A stretch of 42,377 bases of DNA, taken from contig LFSC01000032.1 in assembly GCA_001512505.1 (NCBI GenBank), forward strand, positions 1 through 42,377, written 5' to 3'. Position numbers and translations under genes: made by a program. This DNA is from Clostridiaceae bacterium DTU079 (GTDB lineage Bacteria > Bacillota > Clostridia > Acetivibrionales > Acetivibrionaceae). Each line of letters begins with the position of its first letter. Within the stretch, counting starts at the first letter, position 1. Positions 26,199 to 33,362 of the stretch are shown here, one piece after another. Under the pieces are notes generated by a model. The model was not told the DNA's origin, did not search any database, and saw nothing but the letters and a program-made list of their open reading frames with translations.

Positions 26199-27242
26199 TT
26201 AAACTGCTATCGGGTAGCTTTTATTTTCAGTTAAAACACAACTTATTTTCTCACTGTTTTTATCTACAATGCAGTCGGACATAACCACCGAGTTTTTAAC
26301 CGATGCTCCGTTTTCCACATGAACACTATCCCAGATCACACTTTCCGAAAGCTTTGCTCCCGTTCCCACAGAACAATGGGCACCCAATACCGTATTGGGA
26401 CCGATAACGGTAGATGCTCCGATTTCAACATTTTCCCCTATGTATACCGGCCCGATTATTTGGGCATCGGGACTTATTTTTGCCGTTTTGCTGATATATT
26501 TCGAGTTCTCTTTAAAGTTATGCTCACTGATGGGCAATCTCCCTTCAAGAATGTCGTAGTGAGCTATCATATATTTTTGGGGTGTACCTACGTCAAGCCA
26601 ATAGGAGCAGGCATTATATACTGCCAATTTATATCCCTTTTGAAGAAGATGCGGATATGTTTCCCGTTCAATGGATACAGCTCTCCCCGAAGGAATTTCC
26701 TTCAAAAGCTCCGGTTCAAAAATATATATACCTGCATTGATTAGGTTGGAACAGCTTTCGTGGGGTTGAGGCTTTTCCTTGAAGGATTGTATAAAGCCGT
26801 TTTCATCATGCTCAATTACGCCGTAGTTGGAAGGATTGTCAACCTGTGTTACCGCAATGGTTGCAATTGCTCCGGTTTTTTTATGAAATTTTATCATTTC
26901 GGAAATATCTATATCGCTTAATATATCCGCATTAAACACCACAAAGGTATCATCGGTGTATTTATGTGCATTTTTAATTGCACCGCCGGTACCTAAAGGC
27001 TTTTCCTCAAAAATATAGCTGATTTTTATTCCCCGCTCTTCTCCGCTTCCAAAGTATTCTTCAATCTTATGAGGCTTATAGCATGTGCTTAATAAAACTT
27101 CGTCAATTCCATGTTTTTTTAGATTTTCAATATTCCTTTCGAGAAGAGGTTTGCCCATAATAGGAACCATCGGTTTCGGCAAGTCGTCTGTAATCGGCTT
27201 CAAACGGGTTCCAAAGCCTCCTGCCAAGAATAACGCTTTCAT
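26199..27242 (-). CDS. Nucleotidyltransferase, mannose-1-phosphate guanylyltransferase-like with LbH domain
   Basis: 347 residues from ATG 27242. An ATG two codons earlier is rejected because GGAGG would sit one base from it, whereas it is seven bases from 27242. The N-terminal signature LAGGFGTRLKPITDDLPKPM is the nucleotide-binding loop. EEKPLGTGGAI and FVVFNADILSDID provide the metal and sugar-binding regions. A C-terminal left-handed beta-helix (hexapeptide repeats such as IGPVYIGENVEIGASTVIG, about 240-330) is typical of GDP-mannose and some glucose/GlcNAc-1-phosphate enzymes. Sugar and base specificity are not certain; the manA neighbour favours GDP-mannose. It is the first gene of the operon, about 220 nt downstream of a CIRCE-overlapped promoter. 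Confidence 0.82.
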   Translation of the reverse strand: MKALFLAGGFGTRLKPITDDLPKPMVPIMGKPLLERNIENLKKHGIDEVLLSTCYKPHKIEEYFGSGEERGIKISYIFEEKPLGTGGAIKNAHKYTDDTFVVFNADILSDIDISEMIKFHKKTGAIATIAVTQVDNPSNYGVIEHDENGFIQSFKEKPQPHESCSNLINAGIYIFEPELLKEIPSGRAVSIERETYPHLLQKGYKLAVYNACSYWLDVGTPQKYMIAHYDILEGRLPISEHNFKENSKYISKTAKISPDAQIIGPVYIGENVEIGASTVIGPNTVLGAHCSVGTGAKLSESVIWDSVHVENGASVKNSVVMSDCIVDKNSEKISCVLTENKSYPIAV

Positions 27243-27442
27243 GCACATTCCTCCTTTTTCAATAAATTTACGGTTTCAATCCCACTGAAATCAGAAGGAG
27301 GGTCTCTGCCAAATAATCGGAATACAAAGAAATTCGCATAAATACGCTTTAAAACTCCTTCTAATTTTATGATAAAATATTAATAACAACAAGCGTTAAA
27401 AATAAATATCTATAAAGCTAAAAGGAATATTAAAACGCATTA

Positions 27443-27469
27443 TTAGCACTCACCAAAAATGAGTGCTAA
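27443..27469. promoter_or_regulatory. CIRCE operator (HrcA binding site)
   Basis: TTAGCACTC (27443-27451), 9-bp spacer, GAGTGCTAA (27461-27469): a perfect match to the CIRCE consensus bound by the heat-shock repressor HrcA. It overlaps the expected transcription start of the leftward promoter at 27474-27502, so HrcA would block transcription of the nucleotidyltransferase operon. No groE, dnaK or hrcA gene is in the window. Confidence 0.95.
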
Positions 27470-27473
27470 TAGT

Positions 27474-27502
27474 ATTGTAATAATTACCTAATTTTTTGTC
27501 AA
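27474..27502 (-). promoter_or_regulatory. Sigma-A promoter of the nucleotidyltransferase-glycosyltransferase operon
   Basis: On the minus strand a consensus TTGACA (27497-27502), 17-bp spacer, and TACAAT (27474-27479). The predicted start near 27467 falls inside the CIRCE. The leader of about 220 nt holds an 8-bp complementary pair (27293-27300 with 27355-27362) and a weak 23-codon open frame, but nothing I can call a riboswitch. Confidence 0.8.
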
Positions 27503-27540
27503 GGCTTTTCTGATTTTTCAGACAGTACTTGAAGAATCTA

Positions 27541-27582
27541 AAAAAGATAAAGCAAAAGCCCATCTTTAAGGGCTTTTGCTTT
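27541..27582 (-). terminator. Intrinsic terminator of the tRNA operon
   Basis: A 13-bp perfect stem (AAAGCAAAAGCCC / GGGCTTTTGCTTT, 27549-27561 with 27570-27582) followed on the minus strand by a T-rich run. It lies just after tRNA-Cys and separates the tRNA operon from the CIRCE promoter. Confidence 0.85.
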
Positions 27583-27603
27583 AATCTGAATATTAATCAT
27601 AAT

Positions 27604-27678
<75 letters not shown>

Positions 27679-27727
27679 TTATATAGAAACAAGAAATCGG
27701 ATATTCCGATCTCCGGTTTCTTCATTC

Positions 27728-27802
27728 TGGAGCGGGTTACGAGATTCGAACTCGCGACTTTCACCTTGGCAAGGTGACACTCTACCACTGAGTTAAACCC
27801 GC
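27728..27802 (-). tRNA. tRNA-Gly (GCC)
   Basis: 75 nt with encoded CCA. Acceptor GCGGGTT/AACCCGC, anticodon GCC in TTGCCAA, T-loop GTTCGAATC. Confidence 0.97.
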
Positions 27803-27828
27803 ATATTTACTTCTTATGCCATAAAAAC

Positions 27829-27904
<76 letters not shown>

Positions 27905-27908
27905 AAAT

Positions 27909-27985
27909 TGGCGACCCGGAAGGGGCTCGAACCCTCGACCTCCAGCGTGACAGGCTGGCATTCTAACCAACTGAACTACCGGGCC
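27909..27985 (-). tRNA. tRNA-Asp (GTC)
   Basis: 77 nt with encoded CCA. Acceptor GGCCCGG/CCGGGTC with one G-U pair, anticodon GTC in CTGTCAC, T-loop GTTCGAGCC. Confidence 0.97.
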
Positions 27986-27990
27986 ATGTG

Positions 27991-28066
27991 TGGTGGGCAC
28001 TATAGGGCTCGAACCTATGACCCCCTGCTTGTAAGGCAGATGCTCTCCCAGCTGAGCTAAGCGCCC
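27991..28066 (-). tRNA. tRNA-Val (TAC)
   Basis: 76 nt with encoded CCA. Acceptor stem GGGCGCT/AGTGCCC (one G-U pair), anticodon TAC in CTTACAA, T-loop GTTCGAGCC. First gene of the operon. Confidence 0.97.
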
Positions 28067-28098
28067 ACACAATCATTGTCAGCTAAGCGACAATAGAT

Positions 28099-28127
28099 AG
28101 TATACAGAATTAATTGTTCGAAGTCAA
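28099..28127 (-). promoter_or_regulatory. Promoter of the tRNA operon
   Basis: On the minus strand TTGACT (28122-28127), 17-bp spacer, TATACT (28099-28104), about 30 bp before tRNA-Val. Near-consensus, as expected for stable RNA. Confidence 0.8.
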
Positions 28128-28233
28128 TACTCAAATTGCTACTTTATTAAATTTATTATTTAATCTCTCTTTATATCTTGTTCATACTCAATCATACAAA
28201 GATTCTTTTGAAATTCATTCTATTTTTCAGCCT

Positions 28234-29103
28234 TTAACCAATCAAGCTTAACAACTCTTCCTCTGAAAACCGGTACTTTTTATTGCAGAAATGGCACTGA
28301 ACTTCTGCACCGTGATCCTCTTTAATAATCTTCATTATTTCTTCTTTTCCCAAACTAATAATGCCGCTTTCCATTCTCTCTCTGGAACAGTTGCACATAT
28401 ACCTGCACGGTATCTTATCCAATATTTTTAAATCCTTTTCCGAAAGAATCATATTTAATATATCCTCCGGTGTTTTGCCTTCGGACAGCATCCCGGTAAC
28501 CGAAGGAATGGAGTTTATTTTGTTCTCAATAAACGTTATGGTTTCCTCATCCGCTCCCGGCATTAGCTGAAGAATGAATCCGCCGGCATTGGCCACAATA
28601 TCGCTTGCATTGGTCAGTACCCCTAAGGAAGTAACCGTCGGAACCTGCTCAGAATATGCATAATAGTATGCAATATCTTCAGCAATTTCTCCGGAAACAA
28701 GGTCTACATAGCCTATATACGGCTCCTTTAGTCCCATATCCTTTATTACATTGAGATAACCTTTCCCTATTGCACCTGCAACATCAAATTTTCCATTGCT
28801 GTTAAGAGGCAAATAAACCAACGGACGATGGACATATCCCTTCACATTTGCTTGTGAATCGGAAACAACCACAATTCCTCCTATAGGACCGTCTCCCTTT
28901 ATCTGAACAGTAATGGTATCCTTTTCCCCTTTAAGTGTTGTAGACATCATTACAGCTGCAGTCATTGTTCTGCCCAATGCCACTGTGGCTAACGGAGACA
29001 GACCATGTATATTTTGCGATTCTTTTACCATATTCGCTGTAGTTGCAGCAACAGCCCTTATAGTGCCATCCCCTGCTGTGGCTTTAATAATGTAATCTTC
29101 CAT
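28234..29103 (-). CDS. hslO: Hsp33 redox-regulated chaperone
   Basis: 289 residues, the usual length. The N-terminus (YIIKATAGDGTIRAVAATT) and the central SSTLKGEKDTITVQIKGDGP-like region fit the family. The C-terminal redox switch has the four zinc-binding cysteines in CNC and CHFC, 30-odd residues apart. In the reduced state zinc keeps the protein inactive. Oxidation plus heat releases zinc and activates the holdase that protects unfolding proteins in the cytoplasm. GGGAG lies seven bases before ATG 29103. It is separated from cspA upstream by a terminator. No CIRCE lies directly at this gene. Confidence 0.96.
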   Translation of the reverse strand: MEDYIIKATAGDGTIRAVAATTANMVKESQNIHGLSPLATVALGRTMTAAVMMSTTLKGEKDTITVQIKGDGPIGGIVVVSDSQANVKGYVHRPLVYLPLNSNGKFDVAGAIGKGYLNVIKDMGLKEPYIGYVDLVSGEIAEDIAYYYAYSEQVPTVTSLGVLTNASDIVANAGGFILQLMPGADEETITFIENKINSIPSVTGMLSEGKTPEDILNMILSEKDLKILDKIPCRYMCNCSRERMESGIISLGKEEIMKIIKEDHGAEVQCHFCNKKYRFSEEELLSLIG

Positions 29104-29169
29104 AAATTACTCCCACCTTCATAAAGCTTCGTAAAAATAAATTCCCATGTAAAAATAAAAAATCCCCAT

Positions 29170-29201
29170 ATTGAAAACCCCGGTATGAAATATACCGGGG
29201 T
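29170..29201 (-). terminator. Intrinsic terminator of the cold-shock gene
   Basis: A perfect 10-bp stem ACCCCGGTAT / ATACCGGGGT (29177-29186 with 29192-29201) and a TTTTCAAT tail on the minus strand, 36 bp after the csp stop codon. Confidence 0.85.
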
Positions 29202-29236
29202 ATGTGGCCATTTTATGTTAAATCTTTTAGACTAAA

Positions 29237-29437
29237 TTAGGCCTTCGTCACATTTGAAGCTTGAGGTCCTTTTGCACCTTCAACAACTTCAAATTCAACT
29301 TCAGCACCTTCTTCCAATGTCTTATAGCCCTCCATGTTTATTGCTGAAAAATGCACAAACACATCGTTTCCGCCTTCTCTCTCGATAAAACCGAAACCCT
29401 TTTCAGCATTAAACCATTTTACTCTTCCTCTTTCCAT
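29237..29437 (-). CDS. Cold-shock protein (CspA family RNA chaperone)
   Basis: 66 residues from ATG 29437, chosen because CAGGAGGAG precedes it; a longer frame lacks a site and would add a non-conserved N-terminus. The OB-fold has RNP1 KGFGFIER and RNP2 DVFVHFSAI, and the family start [14 protein letters not shown]. It melts RNA secondary structure and is often abundant even without cold. The leader of about 65 nt from the predicted promoter is shorter than that of E. coli cspA. Confidence 0.97.
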   Translation of the reverse strand: MERGRVKWFNAEKGFGFIEREGGNDVFVHFSAINMEGYKTLEEGAEVEFEVVEGAKGPQASNVTKA

Positions 29438-29508
29438 CCTGCACTCCTCCTGAACTTGATACTTTAACTTAGCTTGCATATCTTTGATGCTATTACTAAA
29501 TCTATATC

Positions 29509-29538
29509 AGTTTATCACAATGTTTAACTGCTTGTCAA
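29509..29538 (-). promoter_or_regulatory. Sigma-A promoter of the cold-shock gene
   Basis: On the minus strand a consensus TTGACA (29533-29538), 18-bp spacer, TAAACT (29509-29514). Confidence 0.6.
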
Positions 29539-29597
29539 TCTGATTTTACAATTTAACTATAATTCTCTATTATTTTCATCCCGATTCTCTTGTGTTT

Positions 29598-29903
29598 CTA
29601 AGGGTTCCACAAATATTTTTTCAAGTTTATTTTCCCGCTTTCATCAAAAATTATGCCCTCCTGTTCAAGCAATTTTTGTTGCTCAAACTCACCTCCAAAA
29701 GCAAAGGAAGAACTAATTTCTCCGTTTCTGTTGACAACTCTGTGACATGGTACTTCACCATAATATGGATTGCTATGTAATGCCCATCCGACTATTTTAG
29801 CCCATCGCGGTTTGCCCAACATTCGGGCAATTTGTCCGTATGTTGCAACTTTACCCTTGGGAATTTTTTTCACTATTTCATAAACATCTTCAAAAAACGA
29901 CAT
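29598..29903 (-). CDS. One-domain alkylguanine-DNA alkyltransferase-like protein with active-site Cys
   Basis: 101 residues from ATG 29903, with GGAGG seven bases upstream. It contains only the DNA-binding/active-site domain of the MGMT family: IPKGKVATYGQIARMLGKPR (recognition helix region), then VGWALHSNP and the active-site PCHRVV. The cysteine is present, whereas one-domain ATL proteins usually have Trp there (PWHR) and do not transfer alkyl groups. It could therefore be a minimal true alkyltransferase or a damage-recognition protein. Its start overlaps the methyltransferase stop by 14 bp, so the two are co-translated. Confidence 0.9.
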   Translation of the reverse strand: MSFFEDVYEIVKKIPKGKVATYGQIARMLGKPRWAKIVGWALHSNPYYGEVPCHRVVNRNGEISSSFAFGGEFEQQKLLEQEGIIFDESGKINLKKYLWNP

Positions 29904-30648
29904 TGTTGCCTCCTTTTCTACAAACAAAAAAAACCCTCTGGCTATTCTTAGACGGTGAACTTAGTTTTAAGCTGTCATAAACATTCAACAATTCCAATCC
30001 GCTTCCGATTACCATCCTTTTTAAATCTTCTATCTCATAGCATCTCTCATAATGAATTTCATCATACCTTTTGTATGAGTCTCCGTCTTTAACAAATATA
30101 GTCAAGTCAAACTCACACAGTCCTTTTTTTGCGTCAAAGCTGTTTTGCCATATATAAGTAATGTCTTCGGACACATCGTAAAATACATTGTCTTTAAATA
30201 TATTTTTAAACTTGTAAGGCGTGTTTATATCAAAAATAAACAAACCTCCGGGATTTAAATAATTTTTTACAAGAGCCAAAACCTTCTTTATATCTTTTTT
30301 ATAAATCAGATAGTTTATGCTGTCCATAAGGCAAACTATTGCATCCACCGTTCCATACAGTTCAAAGTCGGTCATGTCCTGATTAAGGTAAAGAATGTCC
30401 CGATCAATGGACTTGTCCTTTGCACAGCTTAGCATGTCCACTGATGAATCAATGCCAATCATATCATAGCCTCTTTTGTCCATTTCAAGACAAAAGCTGC
30501 CGGTACCGCAGCCAAGATCCAGTACCAATGAGGGCTTTATATTATTCACCTCGAAAATTTTTTCAATATAGTCTGCCCACTCTTTGTAGTTGACATCATA
30601 CATCAGCTTGTCATAAACATAAGCAAGATTTGAATATATATTAACCAC
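29890..30648 (-). CDS. Class I SAM-dependent methyltransferase
   Basis: 252 residues. Motif I VLDLGCGTGSF (about residues 42-52) binds S-adenosylmethionine. GIDSSVDML (motif II acidic residue) and a downstream PGGLFIFDIN strand complete the Rossmann fold. The N-terminal YVYDKLMYDVNYKEWADYIE resembles the YqeM/ubiE-like small-molecule methyltransferase group. The start is GTG 30648; the adjacent GGGGTG overlaps it, so the true start could be slightly internal. The substrate is unknown. It overlaps the alkyltransferase-like gene. Confidence 0.82.
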   Translation of the reverse strand: MVNIYSNLAYVYDKLMYDVNYKEWADYIEKIFEVNNIKPSLVLDLGCGTGSFCLEMDKRGYDMIGIDSSVDMLSCAKDKSIDRDILYLNQDMTDFELYGTVDAIVCLMDSINYLIYKKDIKKVLALVKNYLNPGGLFIFDINTPYKFKNIFKDNVFYDVSEDITYIWQNSFDAKKGLCEFDLTIFVKDGDSYKRYDEIHYERCYEIEDLKRMVIGSGLELLNVYDSLKLSSPSKNSQRVFFVCRKGGNNVVF

Positions 30649-30814
30649 CCCGATTATAGCTTAAAGTACAGTATCTCTAATAAGCTCTCCATAATGTTTG
30701 CTCTATAATAATAAATTGGCTTTTAAAAACAATATACATAGAAAGCGAATTAATTATAACACACCGTACCAGTACCTGCAACGCAGTAGAATAACAAGAG
30801 TGCACTAAACAGAC

Positions 30815-30877
30815 AAAAACGAAAGGGCATCGAACCCTTTCGATTTTTAGTCATTTCACTTCGTGAGATTCTACAAA
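30815..30877 (-). terminator. Strong bidirectional terminator with family B repeat, copy c
   Basis: Stem CGAAAGGG / CCCTTTCG (30820-30827 with 30835-30842) around the loop CATCGAA. A T-run follows on the minus strand (30815-30819) and ATTTTT follows on the plus strand. Adjacent is the family B palindrome TTTCACTTCGTGAGATT (30854-30870). It probably ends the sigma-GerW operon beyond family A copy 5. The rest of the gap 30649-30814 shows only AT-rich promoter-like sequence. Confidence 0.75.
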
Positions 30878-30881
30878 ATGT

Positions 30882-31033
30882 GAAGAAAAATATTCCGGAA
30901 ATTTAAGTTACGCAATTCTAGAGCCTGTTAATACGGCGTGAAAAGGAGAGCATTCATTCTCACGAAGTGAGTTTTGCCCGACCCCACGAAGTATTAACAG
31001 GCTCTGTACTTATGAAACTTAAGTTATTGGAAA
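30882..31033. repeat. Family A inverted-repeat element, copy 5 (core flipped relative to left arm)
   Basis: The core at 30920-31005 has exactly matching ends AGAGCCTGTTAATAC / GTATTAACAGGCTCT. Its interior (AAAGGAGAGCATT...CACGAAGTGAGTTTTGC) aligns to copies 1-4 only as the reverse complement. Yet the left outer arm (GAAGAAAAATATTCCGG, then TTTAAGTTACGCAA) is the same left-arm type and orientation as in copies 1 and 3. The right arm, read in reverse complement, also contains CTTAAGTTTC, a left-arm word. It lies directly after the gerW stop codon. Confidence 0.8.
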
Positions 31034-31060
31034 CTTTTCTTGATTCTTATCTCATAGAGC

Positions 31061-31447
31061 TTATTCTTCTTTGTCTATTTCATCTTCTTTTTTGCAGCAA
31101 TTAACCTTTGAAACTATTTCCGGTACCATTTCAACAAGCTTTTCAAAACTTGAAGACTTCTTTATGGGAAGCATTTCAATGTTATCACCCTTAATTACCA
31201 GCACTGCTGTAGGTGATATTTTGGCTCCCATACCCGAGCCTACACCGGTGCCTTGATCGCCTCTGGTATCGGAACCGCTTCCCCCACCTGTTCCCAGCCC
31301 AAAGCTAGTAGAAATAAACGGTATCAAAGTAGCCTCTCCGACTTTAATTGGTTCGCCTATCACTGTTTTAGAAGTAAGAAATTTCTCCAGTTTGTCAAAT
31401 AATACGCTCACATTTTCATTTACATCAAATTTAGCATCAATTGCCAT
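31061..31447 (-). CDS. GerW/YtfJ family sporulation protein
   Basis: 128 residues. The family hallmarks are KLEKFLTSKTVIGEPIKVGE, IPFISTSFGLGTGGG, the Gly/Ser-rich centre (DTRGDQGTGVGSGMGAKI), and SPTAVLVIKGD. In Bacillus this protein is made in the forespore and affects germination response. A Glu/Lys-rich tail with a CC pair ends the protein. AAGGAGG lies before ATG 31447. The gene overlaps the DUF2953 gene by 11 bp, at the end of an ECF sigma operon, an unusual setting for a protein normally under forespore control. Confidence 0.92.
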   Translation of the reverse strand: MAIDAKFDVNENVSVLFDKLEKFLTSKTVIGEPIKVGEATLIPFISTSFGLGTGGGSGSDTRGDQGTGVGSGMGAKISPTAVLVIKGDNIEMLPIKKSSSFEKLVEMVPEIVSKVNCCKKEDEIDKEE

Positions 31448-32096
31448 AGGATTTTACCTCCTTGAATTTATGGTTTTGCTTTATTCTAACAGGTCCTGAG
31501 AAATACAGCCTTAAAGCTATATAAGCTATATAAGCCGGTATTACTCTTCCCTGAATTAGGCACCTGCCTTCCAACACCTCATCATCAAACACTGTCTTAA
31601 TACTAATGTTTGCTTTTTTAAGTACCTCATAGAATACATTTAAAACAGCACACATCAATCCGGTAACATAGGGATCCTCAAACCCCACTCTGCCTTCGAT
31701 TATGAATTTTCTGGGCTTTATGTGCCTCAGCACCTTTTTTAGACTTATTAAGGCACATTCTATAAAATCCGGCTCAAGATATTTTTGAAAGTCTATTTTC
31801 TCTCGTTTCTTTTCTTTCCTTTTCGGCTTCTCTTTGTCACTCTTGAGCTTTTTGAATTTATCAACTTCAATTCTCTTTTTAAACCCAAACACAGTTGCGT
31901 ATATTTGCATTTTTTCATTGCCGGCCAATTTAAAGTGGCCGCCTATCAAGCCTTTAAACAATATCACCCGGGCTTTTAAGAATACCTTTTCATATTTCTC
32001 TCCATGAATTTTGAACTCAATAGGCACGATCATAATAAGTGTCAGTAAAAAAATCAAAGCTATTATTACATATCCTAAAATCATTAATAATCTCAT
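31437..32096 (-). CDS. DUF2953 membrane protein
   Basis: 219 residues. An N-terminal transmembrane helix (about 4-24, LMILGYVIIALIFLLTLIMI) is followed by a basic linker (KKLKSDKEKPKRKEKKREKI) and a C-terminal DUF2953-type region (FIIEGRVGFEDPYVTGLMCA). DUF2953 genes commonly neighbour ytfJ in spore formers, consistent with a role in spore development; the biochemical function is not known. It starts two bases after the anti-sigma stop and overlaps gerW. Confidence 0.85.
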   Translation of the reverse strand: MRLLMILGYVIIALIFLLTLIMIVPIEFKIHGEKYEKVFLKARVILFKGLIGGHFKLAGNEKMQIYATVFGFKKRIEVDKFKKLKSDKEKPKRKEKKREKIDFQKYLEPDFIECALISLKKVLRHIKPRKFIIEGRVGFEDPYVTGLMCAVLNVFYEVLKKANISIKTVFDDEVLEGRCLIQGRVIPAYIAYIALRLYFSGPVRIKQNHKFKEVKSYGN

Positions 32097-32098
32097 GC

Positions 32099-32533
32099 TT
32101 ATGTCCTCTCTTGAATCAGTTTCAATCCATATTTAAGCCCACGTTTGGCTCCCTTTAAGGACACCTTTCCTATCATTGATCCTGTGGCCTTTATTCCCTT
32201 CTTGACTGCATTACTTCCGGGAATATAATTCACAAAACCCGAAGCAAAACTCATGGATTTCTTTTGCTGATAGATAAACTTCTTCATGCCGTATCTACTG
32301 CCGGTATCAAAAACATTATCCAGCACCATATTTCTAACCTGCTCCAGTTCATCGGGAACCTCCGACGGTTCATCAAGGTTTTCCAGTTCAAAATAAAGAA
32401 GCTTTAAACGGGTAAGCTCTTTTCTGCAATTTTTGCATACCTTCAGGTGCTCCTCAACAAAAATTTTTTCAAGAGGATCAATTGTTCCTTCTATATACAT
32501 CTGTATCATATAACTTCCTACACTGCATTCCAT
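32099..32533 (-). CDS. Zinc-finger anti-sigma factor (zf-HC2 family)
   Basis: 144 residues. The N-terminal 45 residues contain the zinc-binding anti-sigma motif HLKVCKNC (HxxxCxxC) preceded by a short helix (MIQMYIEGTIDPLEKIFVEE). The rest is helical and basic with no confident transmembrane segment, so it may be a cytoplasmic (RsrA-like) regulator responding to redox or a partner. GGGAGG precedes ATG 32533. It follows the sigma gene by three bases. Confidence 0.85.
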   Translation of the reverse strand: MECSVGSYMIQMYIEGTIDPLEKIFVEEHLKVCKNCRKELTRLKLLYFELENLDEPSEVPDELEQVRNMVLDNVFDTGSRYGMKKFIYQQKKSMSFASGFVNYIPGSNAVKKGIKATGSMIGKVSLKGAKRGLKYGLKLIQERT

Positions 32534-32536
32534 ACT

Positions 32537-33121
32537 CTACACCTCCCATACGCCTTTTTTAACAAGACTGTCCTTTAAAAGTTTTCTTCCTCTGTAAATG
32601 TATGTTTTAACAGTGCCTACAGGGCATTGCATAAGCTCGGAAATTTCATTATAGCTAAGTCCTTTGATATGCCTCAATATAACCGCCATTTTTACCTCAC
32701 TCGGAAGTTCCTTGATGGATTCCTCCAAAACCTTCTTGGTATCGAGAAACATAACCTCATCTTCTGTAAGTCCGCTATCACAAACCGTATCCTCAAGAGT
32801 CGCCTTACTATCATCTATATTTGAATGAATCGATAATTCCGATGCCCTGTTTCTGTTATCCCTTTTATAATTAATGCAGGTGTTCACCGCAATCTTTTTT
32901 ACCCAGGGGGATAAAGGCTTTTTTTCATCAACCTTTGCAAATCCCTTGTAAATTCTAATAAAGATCTCCTGCACCAGGTCAAGGGCATCCTGCTGTGAAT
33001 AGGTGTAGCTGTAGCAAATGCTGTATATGTACTTCTCATATTTTTTAAACAGAAGCTCAAAGCCTTCCCTCTTATTCTTTTTGCATAGGTTTATTATTTT
33101 CTTATCCGGAACTTCCAACAA
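32537..33121 (-). CDS. ECF-type RNA polymerase sigma factor
   Basis: 194 residues with TTG starts at 33121 or one codon later. AAGGGCGG lies upstream and fits either. Region 2 shows YEKYIYSICYSYTYSQQDAL and the DLVQEIFIRIYKGF motif. Region 4 shows ELPSEVKMAVILRHIKGLSY, NEISELMQCPVGTVKTYIYR and an RGRKLLKD end. It should control its own operon (sigma, anti-sigma, DUF2953, gerW) and perhaps other genes. No confident own-type promoter was identified upstream. Confidence 0.92.
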   Translation of the reverse strand: MLEVPDKKIINLCKKNKREGFELLFKKYEKYIYSICYSYTYSQQDALDLVQEIFIRIYKGFAKVDEKKPLSPWVKKIAVNTCINYKRDNRNRASELSIHSNIDDSKATLEDTVCDSGLTEDEVMFLDTKKVLEESIKELPSEVKMAVILRHIKGLSYNEISELMQCPVGTVKTYIYRGRKLLKDSLVKKGVWEV

Positions 33122-33212
33122 GTTAACCGCCCTTCATAATAACTTCAGCTGCTTTTATAAATATATACACATTTAAAACTGAAAAGTTTTGGTGATTTTA
33201 AAATTTTTAATT

Positions 33213-33239
33213 AAAAAAAGAAACTCCTTAAAGAGTTTC
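33213..33239 (-). terminator. Intrinsic terminator of the oxidoreductase gene
   Basis: Perfect stem GAAACTC / GAGTTTC (33220-33226 with 33233-33239) followed by seven T on the minus strand. It lies about 120 bp after the stop codon of the gene at 33363 and insulates the sigma operon. Confidence 0.8.
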
Positions 33240-33362
33240 CGTATTGTTATTTTCATATAACGTGCTCCTTGCAACGAAAAGAAAGCATTACGCATGTAGT
33301 GCAGTTCATTTTTTGTGATTTATAAAAATACATACTAATGTTTAAGTCATTTATATTCTTCA

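Noticed and set aside
27285-27350. Possible 23-codon leader peptide in the CIRCE-controlled operon
   Set aside because: The only Shine-Dalgarno-like sequence is about 15 bases from the ATG, too far, and the peptide has no run of one amino acid suggesting attenuation.
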